Assembly: GCF_024171525.1 (NCBI RefSeq)
Contig: NZ_JALJZY010000005.1
Span: 62,001-126,000, forward strand
DNA length: 64,000 bases
From: Neisseriaceae bacterium HSC-16F19
GTDB lineage: Bacteria > Pseudomonadota > Gammaproteobacteria > Burkholderiales > Neisseriaceae
Direction: 5' to 3'
Part shown: positions 42,464 through 51,600 of the stretch, one piece after another
Layout of the letters: each line of letters starts with the position of its first letter
Numbering within the stretch: the stretch's first letter is position 1
Position numbers and translations under genes: made by a program
The notes under the pieces: generated by a model
What the model was told of the DNA's origin: nothing
Databases searched by the model: none
What the model saw: only the letters and a program-made list of their open reading frames with translations

Positions 42464-43144
42464 TTAAGAGGCAGCCGCATCCGTCCAATCGTGCACCGGC
42501 CAGCCGTATTGGCGGGCTTCGGCAAGGAGGATTTCGTCGGGGTTCACGGCCACGGGGGTGTTGACTTGGCGCAAGAGCGGCAGGTCGTTGTGGGAATCGC
42601 TGTAGAAATAGACTTTGTCGAAATGGGCCAGGCAGAGGTTGCGTTCGGCCAGCCATTCGCGCAGGCGGGTGATTTTGCCTTCCTTGAAGCTGGGGGTGCC
42701 GGTGTAGTTGCCGGTGTAATTGCCTGCCGCGTCGGTTTCCAGGGCAATGCCGATGACGTTGCGGATGCCGAAGGCGTGGGCGATGGGGGTGATGATGAAT
42801 TCGTTGGTGGCGGAAATCAGCAGCAGTTCGTCACCGGCTGCGGCGTGTTTGGATACGCAGGCTTGTGCCTGTGCGCTCATGTGCGGGGCGATGAATTCCT
42901 GCATGAATTCGGCGTGCATGGTATCCAGTTCGGCACGGCTGAAACGGGTGAGCGGGGCGAGCTGGAAGGCGAGGAAGTCGTCGATATCGAGGCAGCCGTT
43001 GAGGTAGTCCTGATAGTATTTGGTGTTTTTCTTGTCCACAAAGGCTTGGTCGACCACGCCTTTTTTCATCAGGTATTTGGGCCACTCGCTGTCGGAGTCG
43101 CAATTGATGAGGGTGTTGTCCAAATCGAAAATGGCCAGATTCAT
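42464..43144 (-). CDS. HAD-IB phosphatase (SerB-like)
   Basis: HAD superfamily hydrolase of the IB subfamily, acting on a phospho-monoester such as phosphoserine or a related metabolite. 226 residues. Motif I is FDLDNTLINCDS (DxD nucleophile, about 5-16); motif II LLISATNEF; motif III/IV FYSDSHNDLPLL. The GNYTGNYTG stretch (about 145-153) is a short in-frame duplication. Its ATG overlaps the hda stop by 4 bases, so it is the second gene of an hda operon. Confidence 0.88.
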   Translation of the reverse strand: MNLAIFDLDNTLINCDSDSEWPKYLMKKGVVDQAFVDKKNTKYYQDYLNGCLDIDDFLAFQLAPLTRFSRAELDTMHAEFMQEFIAPHMSAQAQACVSKHAAAGDELLLISATNEFIITPIAHAFGIRNVIGIALETDAAGNYTGNYTGTPSFKEGKITRLREWLAERNLCLAHFDKVYFYSDSHNDLPLLRQVNTPVAVNPDEILLAEARQYGWPVHDWTDAAAS

Positions 43145-43824
43145 ATCGACTCCTGTAATGCGGCAATTTCTTGTTTGAATACTTCGCGCAGCAGTGCGGT
43201 GCTGATGCGGCGTTTGTGTACCATGGCGTGGTGTTCCAGCTTGGCGAGCATGTCCAAGAGGCTGTCGAGGTCGCGGCGCCAGTGGGTCAGCAGGTAGTGG
43301 AATACTTCGGTATCGACCGACAGCTGCCGTGCCTCGACCATGGCGGCAAGGGCGCTGATTTTTTCTGCGTCGCTCAAAGGTTTGAGCTCGTAAATCAGGC
43401 TCATGGCCAGGCGGGTGCGTACGTCTTCGCGCAAGGGCATTTCGGCGGGCGGCATTTCGGCGCTGACCAAGAGACGGCCGCGGCCGCTGCTGCGGAAGTC
43501 GTTCAACAGGGTAAACAGCCGTGCCTGGCCGTCGGCATCCAGGTGTTCGGCCTGGTGGATGGCCAGGCAGTCCGGCAATACATTCCATGCGGGCAGGCTG
43601 CGCAGGCGCGCGTCTATGTACTCGGCCTGTGCGCCGTACTCCTGCGCCCGGGTAATCCAGGCGCGCAGCAGATAGCCTTTGCCGCAGCCTTCGGGGCCCC
43701 ACACATACACAAACGGCGCGGCTTCATGGTGCAGCACATGGCGCAGTTCGGCATTGGCTTCGCCGAGGAAGCGGCCGAATTCGGGGTAGTGCGGGTGGTT
43801 CAAATCCAGAAGCAGTTGGTTCAC
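43141..43824 (-). CDS. hda: DnaA regulatory inactivator Hda
   Basis: AAA+ protein that with the loaded beta clamp stimulates ATP hydrolysis by DnaA. 227 residues. N-terminal QLLLDLN (3-9) is the clamp-binding motif. The P-loop reads GPEGCGKGYLL; the usual Ser/Thr after Lys is Gly. Later segments are AIHQAEHLDADGQARLFTLLNDF (Walker B region) and RTRLAMSLIYELKPL. dnaA and dnaN are 33 kb away in the window. Followed by a co-translated HAD phosphatase. Confidence 0.9.
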   Translation of the reverse strand: MNQLLLDLNHPHYPEFGRFLGEANAELRHVLHHEAAPFVYVWGPEGCGKGYLLRAWITRAQEYGAQAEYIDARLRSLPAWNVLPDCLAIHQAEHLDADGQARLFTLLNDFRSSGRGRLLVSAEMPPAEMPLREDVRTRLAMSLIYELKPLSDAEKISALAAMVEARQLSVDTEVFHYLLTHWRRDLDSLLDMLAKLEHHAMVHKRRISTALLREVFKQEIAALQESI

Positions 43825-44012
43825 GAAGGGGTGCGGCGGTGGTCATGCGTTTTGCGTAAAGCGCTATTGTACGCCGGGATGCTGCGCCACAGCAAGGCGG
43901 GCGGCAGGCTTTACACAGCAAAAGGCATACAAACGGCCAAGCGGCGCTGCCGCTTCCGTGTTATAGTGCCGCCTTGCCCGCGCGGCTCCTTAATTTACCG
44001 AAAGGCCCTATC

Positions 44013-44495
44013 ATGACCCAAATCGACAAAAACACCGTCGTGACCCTGCATTACGAAATGTACGATGCCAACAACCAGCTGATTGACCAGACCGACGAGC
44101 CGATTGCCTATCTGCACGGCGGCTACGACGGCATTTTCCCGCTGGTGGAAGAAGCCCTGCACGGCAAAGCCGTGGGCGACGAAGTGGATGTGACCCTGGC
44201 ACCGGACGATGCCTTTGGCGAGCAGGAAGCCGATTTGATTCAGGTGGAACCGGCGGATGTGTTCCCAGTGACCCCGGAAGTGGGCATGATGTTTGAAAGC
44301 GACGACCCGGAAACCGGCGACATCATCATCTACCGCGTCACCGATGTGGCCGACGGTAAAGTGGTGGTAGACGGCAACCACCCGCTGGCGGGCATGAAAA
44401 TCCGTTTCAAAGCCAAAGTGGTGGAAGTGCGTGCCGCCGAAGCCGGCGAAATCGAACACGGCCATGCCCACGGCGCCCACGGCCATCATCATTAA
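44013..44495 (+). CDS. slyD: FKBP-type peptidyl-prolyl isomerase SlyD
   Basis: Prolyl isomerase and metallochaperone. 160 residues from ATG 44013. FKBP core at both ends: VTLHYEMYDANNQLIDQT, LVEEALHGKAVGDEV, the inserted IF chaperone domain (about 70-125), NHPLAGMKIRFKAKVV, then a His-rich metal tail EHGHAHGAHGHHH. The frame is open 13 codons upstream, but homologues start near MTQIDKN. DUS-pair terminator follows. Confidence 0.94.
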   Translation: MTQIDKNTVVTLHYEMYDANNQLIDQTDEPIAYLHGGYDGIFPLVEEALHGKAVGDEVDVTLAPDDAFGEQEADLIQVEPADVFPVTPEVGMMFESDDPETGDIIIYRVTDVADGKVVVDGNHPLAGMKIRFKAKVVEVRAAEAGEIEHGHAHGAHGHHH

Positions 44496-44509
44496 ACCGG
44501 TATGTGCCG

Positions 44510-44556
44510 AAAGGCTGCCTGAAAACACCGCCACAAGGTTTTCAGGCAGCCTTTTT
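44510..44556 (+). terminator. DUS-pair terminator after slyD
   Basis: AAAGGCTGCCTGAAAAC and GTTTTCAGGCAGCCTTTTT. Confidence 0.9.
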
Positions 44557-44572
44557 CCATGATGAAACCGAT

Positions 44573-45952
44573 ATGAACCCGCCTTCGCGTTTCCTGCCGC
44601 TGCTATTGGCGCTGGGGGTGTTTATGCAGATGCTGGATGCCACCGTGCTCAATACCGCGCTGCCCGCCATCGCCGCCGATTTGCAAGAATCGCCGCTGAA
44701 CATGCAGTCGGTGGTGATTGCCTATGCGCTCACTCTGGCCCTGATGACGCCGCTCTCCGGTGTGCTGGCCGACCGTTTCGGTACGCGGCGGCTGTATATC
44801 GCGGCGCTGGCGGTGTTTGTGGCCGGTTCCGCCCTGTGTGCCGCCGCCAGCCAGCTGAATATGCTGGTGCTGGCGCGGGTGATACAGGGCATGGGCGGCG
44901 CCATGCTGACCCCGGTGGCGCGGCTGATTACCCTGCGTGCCTACGCGCGCAGCGATTTGGTGCGCGTGACCAACTATATTGTGATGCCCGCGCTGTTGGG
45001 GCCGGTGTTGGGGCCGGTACTGGGCGGTTATCTGGTCGATTACGCCAGCTGGCATTGGATTTTCCTCATCAACATCCCCATCGGCCTGATCGGCATATGG
45101 GGCGCACGGCGGCTGCTGCCGGATTTGCGCCAGCGCGGCACGCCCTTTGATTTGAGCGGTTTTTTATTGTTTGGCGGCGGCGCACTCGGTTTGAGCATGG
45201 CTTTTGAGTGGGTGCTGTATCCGCATGCGCGCCTCTTCAGTGTCTTGGTCGGCGCAGGCGGTGTGTTGCTGTTGTGGGGCTATTGGCACCATGCCCGCCA
45301 CAGCCGCGACCCGCTGTATGCACCGGATTTGCTGTCGGTACGCACCTTCCGCATCGGCCTGGCGGGCGGTCTTGCCAGCCGTTTGGGCATGAGTGCGCTG
45401 CCGTTTCTGCTGCCCTTGCTGTTGCAGGTGGCCTTTGGCTATTCGGCCACCCGCGCCGGATGGCTGCTGGCACCGGTGGCCTTGTCGTCGATTGCCGTCA
45501 AACCCCTGCTGCCGCGCCTGATACGCCGTTTCGGCTACCGCTGCCTGCTGGTGAACAATACCCGCTGCGTGGGCTTGCTTATCATGAGTCTGGCGCTGTT
45601 GCAGGCGGACACGCCCCTGTGGCTGCTGGTCTTGCTGATGCTGCTCTTGGGCATGGTCAATTCTATTCAGTTTAGCGGCATGAACACGCTGACCGTGGCC
45701 GATTTGCGCAGCCGCCAGGCCAGCAGCGGCAGCAGCCTGATGGGGGTGAATCAGCAGCTGGCCATCAGCTTGGGCATTGCCGTGAGCGCCTTGCTGCTGC
45801 AAGGCTTCAGCCAGGCGGCCTGGGCGGGCGGCGATGTGCGCTATGCCTTTGCCGCGACCTTTGTGGCCGTGGGCCTCTTCACCCTCGCTTCGGCACAGAT
45901 TTTCGCCCGCCTGCACCGTTTGGACGGCAACAGTCTGATAGAGCGGAAATAA
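44573..45952 (+). CDS. DHA2-type MFS drug exporter (MdtD-like)
   Basis: Proton-coupled exporter of the 14-helix DHA2 family. 459 residues from ATG 44573. Motif D1 is LDATVLNTALPAIAADL in helix 1 (about 20-36), motif A GVLADRFGTRRLYI follows helix 2, and motif C-like ALLGPVLGPVLGGYL lies in helix 5. Thirteen to fourteen hydrophobic segments can be counted. The closest character is MdtD/YegB-like; substrates cannot be inferred. Single gene with its own DUS-pair terminator. Confidence 0.85.
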   Translation: MNPPSRFLPLLLALGVFMQMLDATVLNTALPAIAADLQESPLNMQSVVIAYALTLALMTPLSGVLADRFGTRRLYIAALAVFVAGSALCAAASQLNMLVLARVIQGMGGAMLTPVARLITLRAYARSDLVRVTNYIVMPALLGPVLGPVLGGYLVDYASWHWIFLINIPIGLIGIWGARRLLPDLRQRGTPFDLSGFLLFGGGALGLSMAFEWVLYPHARLFSVLVGAGGVLLLWGYWHHARHSRDPLYAPDLLSVRTFRIGLAGGLASRLGMSALPFLLPLLLQVAFGYSATRAGWLLAPVALSSIAVKPLLPRLIRRFGYRCLLVNNTRCVGLLIMSLALLQADTPLWLLVLLMLLLGMVNSIQFSGMNTLTVADLRSRQASSGSSLMGVNQQLAISLGIAVSALLLQGFSQAAWAGGDVRYAFAATFVAVGLFTLASAQIFARLHRLDGNSLIERK

Positions 45953-45973
45953 AGCATAACTTTAAAAGGGAAC

Positions 45974-46011
45974 AAACAGGCTGCCTGAAGATGTTTTCAG
46001 GCAGCCTGTTT
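45974..46011 (+). terminator. DUS-pair terminator after the MFS gene
   Basis: AAACAGGCTGCCTGAA-GATGTT-TTCAGGCAGCCTGTTT. Confidence 0.88.
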
Positions 46012-46053
46012 GGCTGTTTTGTCATATGGCTTAAAAAAATTTTGCATCCGCCC

Positions 46054-46080
46054 CTTGAATCAGGGCCAAGCGCCCTTACT
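46054..46080 (+). promoter_or_regulatory. Possible heat-shock (sigma-32) promoter of groESL
   Basis: CTTGAA at 46054-46059 and CCCTTACT at 46073-46080, 13 bases apart, resemble the RpoH consensus CTTGAA and CCCCATNT (the -10 is imperfect). About 120 bases upstream of groES. No CIRCE inverted repeat was found. Confidence 0.5.
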
Positions 46081-46200
46081 TTGGGCTGCGACAAGCAGTT
46101 TTCTGCCCGATGTTTCGCATAAATTGTGAAACAAAACGGGTATTTATTTTGTTCAATCTTTGGGCGCCTGTAGTGCGCCGATTATTTGGAGAATCAAAAC

Positions 46201-46488
46201 ATGGCTATTCGTCCTTTGAATGACCGCGTGGTAGTAAAACGTTTGGAAGCCGAAGAGAAAACCGCTTCCGGTATCGTATTGCCGGGTTCGGCTGCGGAAA
46301 AACCGGACATGGGCGAGATCATCGCCGTGGGTGCGGGCAAGCTGTTGAAAAACGGCGACCGTCAAAAACTGGACGTGAAAGTGGGCGACAAAATCATTTT
46401 CGGCAAATACAGCGGTCAAACCGTGAAAGTGGACGGCGAAGAATTGCTGGTGATGCGCGAAGAAGACATCTTCGGCGTGATCGAATAA
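46201..46488 (+). CDS. groES: Co-chaperonin GroES
   Basis: Heptameric lid of the GroEL chaperonin. 95 residues from ATG 46201 with TGGAGAA upstream. Family features: [35 protein letters not shown] mobile loop region, [35 protein letters not shown] end. Followed by groEL after a 98-base gap containing an inverted DUS pair. Confidence 0.98.
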   Translation: MAIRPLNDRVVVKRLEAEEKTASGIVLPGSAAEKPDMGEIIAVGAGKLLKNGDRQKLDVKVGDKIIFGKYSGQTVKVDGEELLVMREEDIFGVIE

Positions 46489-46503
46489 GCCATTCTGTTT
46501 TAC

Positions 46504-46532
46504 AGGCTGCCTGAAACGTTTTCAGGCAGCCT
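46504..46532 (+). terminator. Inverted DUS pair between groES and groEL
   Basis: AGGCTGCCTGAAA-CG-TTTTCAGGCAGCCT, a 13-bp stem without a T-run. It may act as a weak attenuator or RNA-processing stem; it is not a full terminator by sequence. Confidence 0.55.
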
Positions 46533-46565
46533 CCGCAAATTTTTATACCTTTTAAATTCTTTTAA

Positions 46566-48233
<1,668 letters not shown>

Positions 48234-48260
48234 TCGGCCTCTCCTGCACCTTGACTGCAA

Positions 48261-48292
48261 AAAAAAACCGCTTCTTCGGAAGCGGTTTTTTT
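48261..48292 (+). terminator. groEL terminator
   Basis: A-tract, CCGCTTC-TTCG-GAAGCGG, TTTTTTT. Confidence 0.93.
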
Positions 48293-48314
48293 ATGGGCGG
48301 GTTTCAGACAGCTT

Positions 48315-48511
48315 GAGACCTTTGCAAAACCTCATGAGCCACTATAAACATAAAACCGACGTCATTCCCGCGTATGTGGAAATCCATGGGCAAACTTAAG
48401 AAACCTTTTTTAAAACAATGGATTCATAAGCTGATAGATGGATTCCCGCGTTCGCGGGAATGACGGCAGCTAGGGGTTTAGGCTACCTGAAGGCAGTTTT
48501 GCAAAGGTCTA
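48315..48511. mobile_element. Miniature inverted-repeat element with dRS3-like palindrome
   Basis: 197 bp, termini GAGACCTTTGCAAAAC and TTTTGCAAAGGTCTA, flanked by AGCTT on both sides (48310-48314 and 48512-48516), a 5-bp duplication. The termini match the element at 22601 but the interior differs: it holds ATTCCCGCGTTCGCGGGAAT (48442-48461), a perfect palindrome of the neisserial dRS3 type, and a second partial one (CATTCCCGCGTATGTGGAAA). Near the right end is a DUS of Eikenella type, AGGCTACCTGAA (48480-48491). No coding capacity. Confidence 0.75.
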
Positions 48512-48528
48512 AGCTTATGACCGGCTGT

Positions 48529-48555
48529 GTAGGGTGGGTGCGAGCAGCACCCTAC
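48529..48555. repeat. REP-like palindrome, GTAGGGTGGGTGC type
   Basis: GTAGGGTGGGTGC-GAG-CAGCACCCTAC, a single complete hairpin with the GTAGG foot, 93 bases before the following gene. Confidence 0.65.
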
Positions 48556-48647
48556 GGCAGGCGCAGCGGCGTAGCCAAGCCCAAACCGCTTTGCCAAAAA
48601 TCGGGCTTTACCGTTATCATGCGCGCTTTATTTATGGAGCCCTCTGC

Positions 48648-49295
48648 ATGAGCAAAATCAAAATCGCCCAGCGCAATAGTACAGAAACCTATGGCCACAG
48701 CGGTGCCGCCAGCAGCGAAACCAGCAGCCTGGCCTTGGTCAGCCTGATTTTCGGTATTTTGGGCTGGCTGTTGCTGCCGCTAGTCGGTTCGCTCACCGCG
48801 GTGATTACCGGCCATATGGCGCGCGCAGACATCCGCCGCACCGGCAAGCAGGGCGACGGCATGGCCATCGCCGGCCTGATTTTGGGTTATCTGTGGTGGG
48901 TGCTGCTGATTCCGATACTGGGCATTTTGGCGGCCATTGCCCTGCCTGCCTATCAGGACTATACCCATCGCGCGCAGGCACAGCCCATGCATGTGCAGCT
49001 GGATGAAGTGCGCCGGGCGATTGATGGCCATTTGAGCAGCGGTGTGCTGCCGGAGAATATCAACCTTGACCAAGAAGAAACCCTGACGGCACTGGGTGCC
49101 TATGGTGATTATTTTGAGGAGGCTCAAATCAACGAGGCGGTGCTGGAAGTGCGTTATGCCCATCACGAATCCGTGCCCGAACCCATGCGCGGCGAAGTGT
49201 TGTACATCATCCCCGATGTCTCTGAAGGTGTGGTGCAGTGGCAGTGCACGGGCAGCCTGCACACACGTTACCAGCCGGGCTTTTGCCGGGATTGA
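48648..49295 (+). CDS. DUF4190-type membrane protein fused to a pilin-like domain
   Basis: 215 residues from ATG 48648 (GGAG at 48636). Two hydrophobic helices at about 27-52 and 70-103 flank the loop HMARADIRRTGKQGDG, the DUF4190 plan. The second helix runs into ILAAIALPAYQDYTHRAQAQ, the sequence found in mature type IV pilins after the prepilin N-terminus, followed by a globular domain ending VQWQCTGSLHTRYQPGFCRD, the pilin C-terminal disulphide pattern. So the protein looks like a pilin whose N-terminal processing region has been replaced by a DUF4190 module. Paralogue of 11400-12050. Confidence 0.75.
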   Translation: MSKIKIAQRNSTETYGHSGAASSETSSLALVSLIFGILGWLLLPLVGSLTAVITGHMARADIRRTGKQGDGMAIAGLILGYLWWVLLIPILGILAAIALPAYQDYTHRAQAQPMHVQLDEVRRAIDGHLSSGVLPENINLDQEETLTALGAYGDYFEEAQINEAVLEVRYAHHESVPEPMRGEVLYIIPDVSEGVVQWQCTGSLHTRYQPGFCRD

Positions 49296-49326
49296 GTTCA
49301 GGCTGCCTGAAAAGGCAGCAGCGGCC

Positions 49327-49350
49327 AAGGCGGGCAGATGCCCGCCTTTT
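49327..49350. terminator. Terminator between convergent genes
   Basis: AAGGCGGGCA-GA-TGCCCGCCTTTT. Confidence 0.88.
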
Positions 49351-49370
49351 ATTGTGCGCGGCGGATACGG

Positions 49371-49625
49371 CTATTCATACACACGTGCACCCAAGAGCAT
49401 ATCGGCAAAAACCTGCCAGCTCGGACAGTCGGCATCGACCGCTTGTTGGGTGTTGATGTAGTACTGCTGAATATCTTCCGCATAACGACCGAATGCTTCG
49501 AGGAAGTCGGGCAGGGTGGTGTTTTCCCAGCGTTCGGGGTGCTTTTGGCAATCGGTGTGCAGTGCTTCCAGAAAACGGACAAAATCCTGCCGGGTGTGAA
49601 GGGTGCGGGTGTCGAACTTGTGCAT
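49371..49625 (-). CDS. Small DUF7660-like protein
   Basis: 84 residues, acidic and aromatic-rich, no signal. The pattern FVRFLEALHTDCQKHPERWENTTLPDFLEAFGRYAED ... WQVFADMLLGARVYE matches a small family seen scattered in bacteria (DUF7660-type: HPEEWEN-x-x-L-x-x-FLEA). Function unknown; some members sit in immunity-gene islands, but nothing toxin-like is adjacent here. Confidence 0.7.
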   Translation of the reverse strand: MHKFDTRTLHTRQDFVRFLEALHTDCQKHPERWENTTLPDFLEAFGRYAEDIQQYYINTQQAVDADCPSWQVFADMLLGARVYE

Positions 49626-49659
49626 GATGGTGTCTTCGGGTCGGATGGGGAGAAGCGCT

Positions 49660-50574
49660 TTAGCGCAGATTAAAGCGCACGGCTTGCGGCGGGGGCGGCA
49701 GCGGTTGGCCCAGGGCGCTGTGGATTTCGCGCTCTACCAGGCGCACCATGGCGTCCAGCGGCAAATCGTTGTCCTGGGTGCCAAACGGCTCTTCCAGCTG
49801 GCTGCTCAAGGCATCCAGCCCCAAAAGCATATACACCAGCCACGCCACCATCAGCGGTGTCCACAGCCCCAAAATGGCCTCCAGGGCAAAGGGCAGCATC
49901 AGGCAGAACACATAAATGGCACGGTGCAGCAGCGCGGAATAGGAAAAAGGCAGCGGGGTGGAGGCAATGCGGTCGCAACCGGCCTGCACATCGCCCAGGG
50001 TGGTGATGTGGGCGGTGAGCGCGGTATAGACGATGTCGCTGATGTCGCCGCGCTTGAGGGCCGCAATCAGTTCCTGCTGCACTTCTTCCAGCACCAATTG
50101 CGGCGCGTTGATGTGGCCGCGGTGGATGGCATCGATGCTGTTGTCGGCCAGCGCGCCGTATTCGAGCAGCGATTCGTGGCTGGCGGTTTCCTGGCGCAGG
50201 CGGTCGCGCAGCAGGCGGGTGAACTGGATGATTTGGTGCAACAGTCGGCGCCGTTGCGGCGGCGGCAGAATCTGGCTGTCGCGGATGAGGTGGCGCTGCG
50301 CGGCAATCAGCGTGCCCCACAGCTTGCGCCCTTCCCACCAACGCTCATAGCTGGCGCTGTTGCGGAAGCTGAGAAACAGCGACAGGATTACCCCGAACAG
50401 GGTAAAGCCCATCACAGGCGGGGTGGGGATGTCGAACCACTGATGGTGGGCCACCAGCCCCAGCAGCAGGGACACCGCCGACAAAAACAGGATGGCGGGC
50501 AGGATTTTGGGCAGTATGGTGCCGTGCCAGGCAAACAGCAGCACCAGCGGATGGGTTTTGTTGCGGATAATCAT
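49660..50574 (-). CDS. Bestrophin/YneE family membrane channel
   Basis: 304 residues. Typical order: MIIRNKTHPLVLLFAWHGTILPKILPAIL helix 1, helix 2 at about 50-70 with FGVILSLFLSFRNSASYERWWEGRKLWG, the family hallmark, a helical cytoplasmic middle part, and paired helices at about 215-260 with PFALEAILGLWTPLMVAWLVYMLLGLD. The C-terminal EEPFGTQDNDLPLDAM is also conserved. Bacterial bestrophins form pentameric ion channels (some cation selective). Start ATG 50574. Confidence 0.9.
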   Translation of the reverse strand: MIIRNKTHPLVLLFAWHGTILPKILPAILFLSAVSLLLGLVAHHQWFDIPTPPVMGFTLFGVILSLFLSFRNSASYERWWEGRKLWGTLIAAQRHLIRDSQILPPPQRRRLLHQIIQFTRLLRDRLRQETASHESLLEYGALADNSIDAIHRGHINAPQLVLEEVQQELIAALKRGDISDIVYTALTAHITTLGDVQAGCDRIASTPLPFSYSALLHRAIYVFCLMLPFALEAILGLWTPLMVAWLVYMLLGLDALSSQLEEPFGTQDNDLPLDAMVRLVEREIHSALGQPLPPPPQAVRFNLR

Positions 50575-50602
50575 GAACGGTTCTGTTTCGGTGTGGCTCT
50601 GC

Positions 50603-51481
50603 TCAACGCGGCCTGCCTTGCGCCAGCGCTTTTTCGGCGCGCCGCACCGCCAAGTCTTCTTTCCAGTTCATATAGCGGGCGCGGTAGCGGGCTTTCATCA
50701 TATTGTCGAACTGGCGCTGCACGGTAAGATTCCACAGGCTGTGCGCCTTCACGGCCCAGCTGGCATCCCAGGCGCGCAGGGAAATGGAAAACGAGCCGTC
50801 CAGATATTTCATCCAATGCCACCAGCCGCTGGGCATAAACAACGTATCGCCGTATTCCAGATAACATTCGATGCCTTCCACGCCTTCCAGCGCCGGGAAA
50901 CGGGCGGTGTCGGGCGCGTCCACACGGTAGTCTTCCAGCGCATAAGTCGCATACGGTATGCGGTAGAGGCGCTCTTTCCATTTGTAATCAAACAAAATCA
51001 CATGCTTGCGCCCGAAATGGGTGTGGAAGATGTGCGCCATATCGATGTCGTAATGCAAAAAGGTTTCCGAACCGGCACCGCCGAAAAACAGCTTGGGATG
51101 GCGGTCGAGAAAGCCGCCCATCAGTTCGGTGGGAAACACATAGTCCTGCAACAGCGCGGGCGCGTGGGCGATGGGGTCGAACAAAAAGATGCGCAAATCG
51201 GTGGGTTGGCGGCGGATAAGCTCGATGTAGTCGCCAAACGCCATTTCGCTGCCGGCGGCATTGATGGGCGCGGCAGGATCCGCCTTGCTGCTGTCGTAGA
51301 GGGGCACGGTGATGTCGCCCACCACCGCTTTCATATAGTCCAGCGACCATTTCTCATAGGCAGGCCAGCCGTGGCTGAGATTTTTAATCACCAGCGGACG
51401 GCGCGGCTTGAGGTAGTGGCGGCGGAAATCGTGCGGACTGATGTCGTCCACCACGTCGATTGGGGTCAGTTTGAAGCCCAT
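50603..51481 (-). CDS. Cupin-like (JmjC-type) oxygenase family protein
   Basis: 292 residues, Cupin_8 family: Fe(II)/2-oxoglutarate-type jelly roll. The iron-binding HxD is in FLHYDIDMAHIF and the distal His in MPSGWWHWM; FGRKHVILFDY (the GxKxWxLF position) is typical. N-terminal RRPLVIKNLSHGWPAYEKWSLDYM also fits. Substrate unknown; family members hydroxylate proteins or small molecules. It ends 29 bases before the bestrophin gene start on the same strand, so both may be co-transcribed. Confidence 0.82.
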   Translation of the reverse strand: MGFKLTPIDVVDDISPHDFRRHYLKPRRPLVIKNLSHGWPAYEKWSLDYMKAVVGDITVPLYDSSKADPAAPINAAGSEMAFGDYIELIRRQPTDLRIFLFDPIAHAPALLQDYVFPTELMGGFLDRHPKLFFGGAGSETFLHYDIDMAHIFHTHFGRKHVILFDYKWKERLYRIPYATYALEDYRVDAPDTARFPALEGVEGIECYLEYGDTLFMPSGWWHWMKYLDGSFSISLRAWDASWAVKAHSLWNLTVQRQFDNMMKARYRARYMNWKEDLAVRRAEKALAQGRPR

Positions 51482-51600
51482 GGAAGAAATTGGCGCAGGA
51501 AAACGGCGCTATTTTAGCAAACTTGTGCGTTGCGGAATATGTTTTGGTTGCGCCGCTTTACCGTACTACGCAGGCTGCCTGAAAAACTGTTTTCCTTGGT

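Noticed and set aside
46021..46200. CIRCE element before groES
   Set aside because: No TTAGCACTC-N9-GAGTGCTAA inverted repeat is present; only a sigma-32-like promoter could be proposed.
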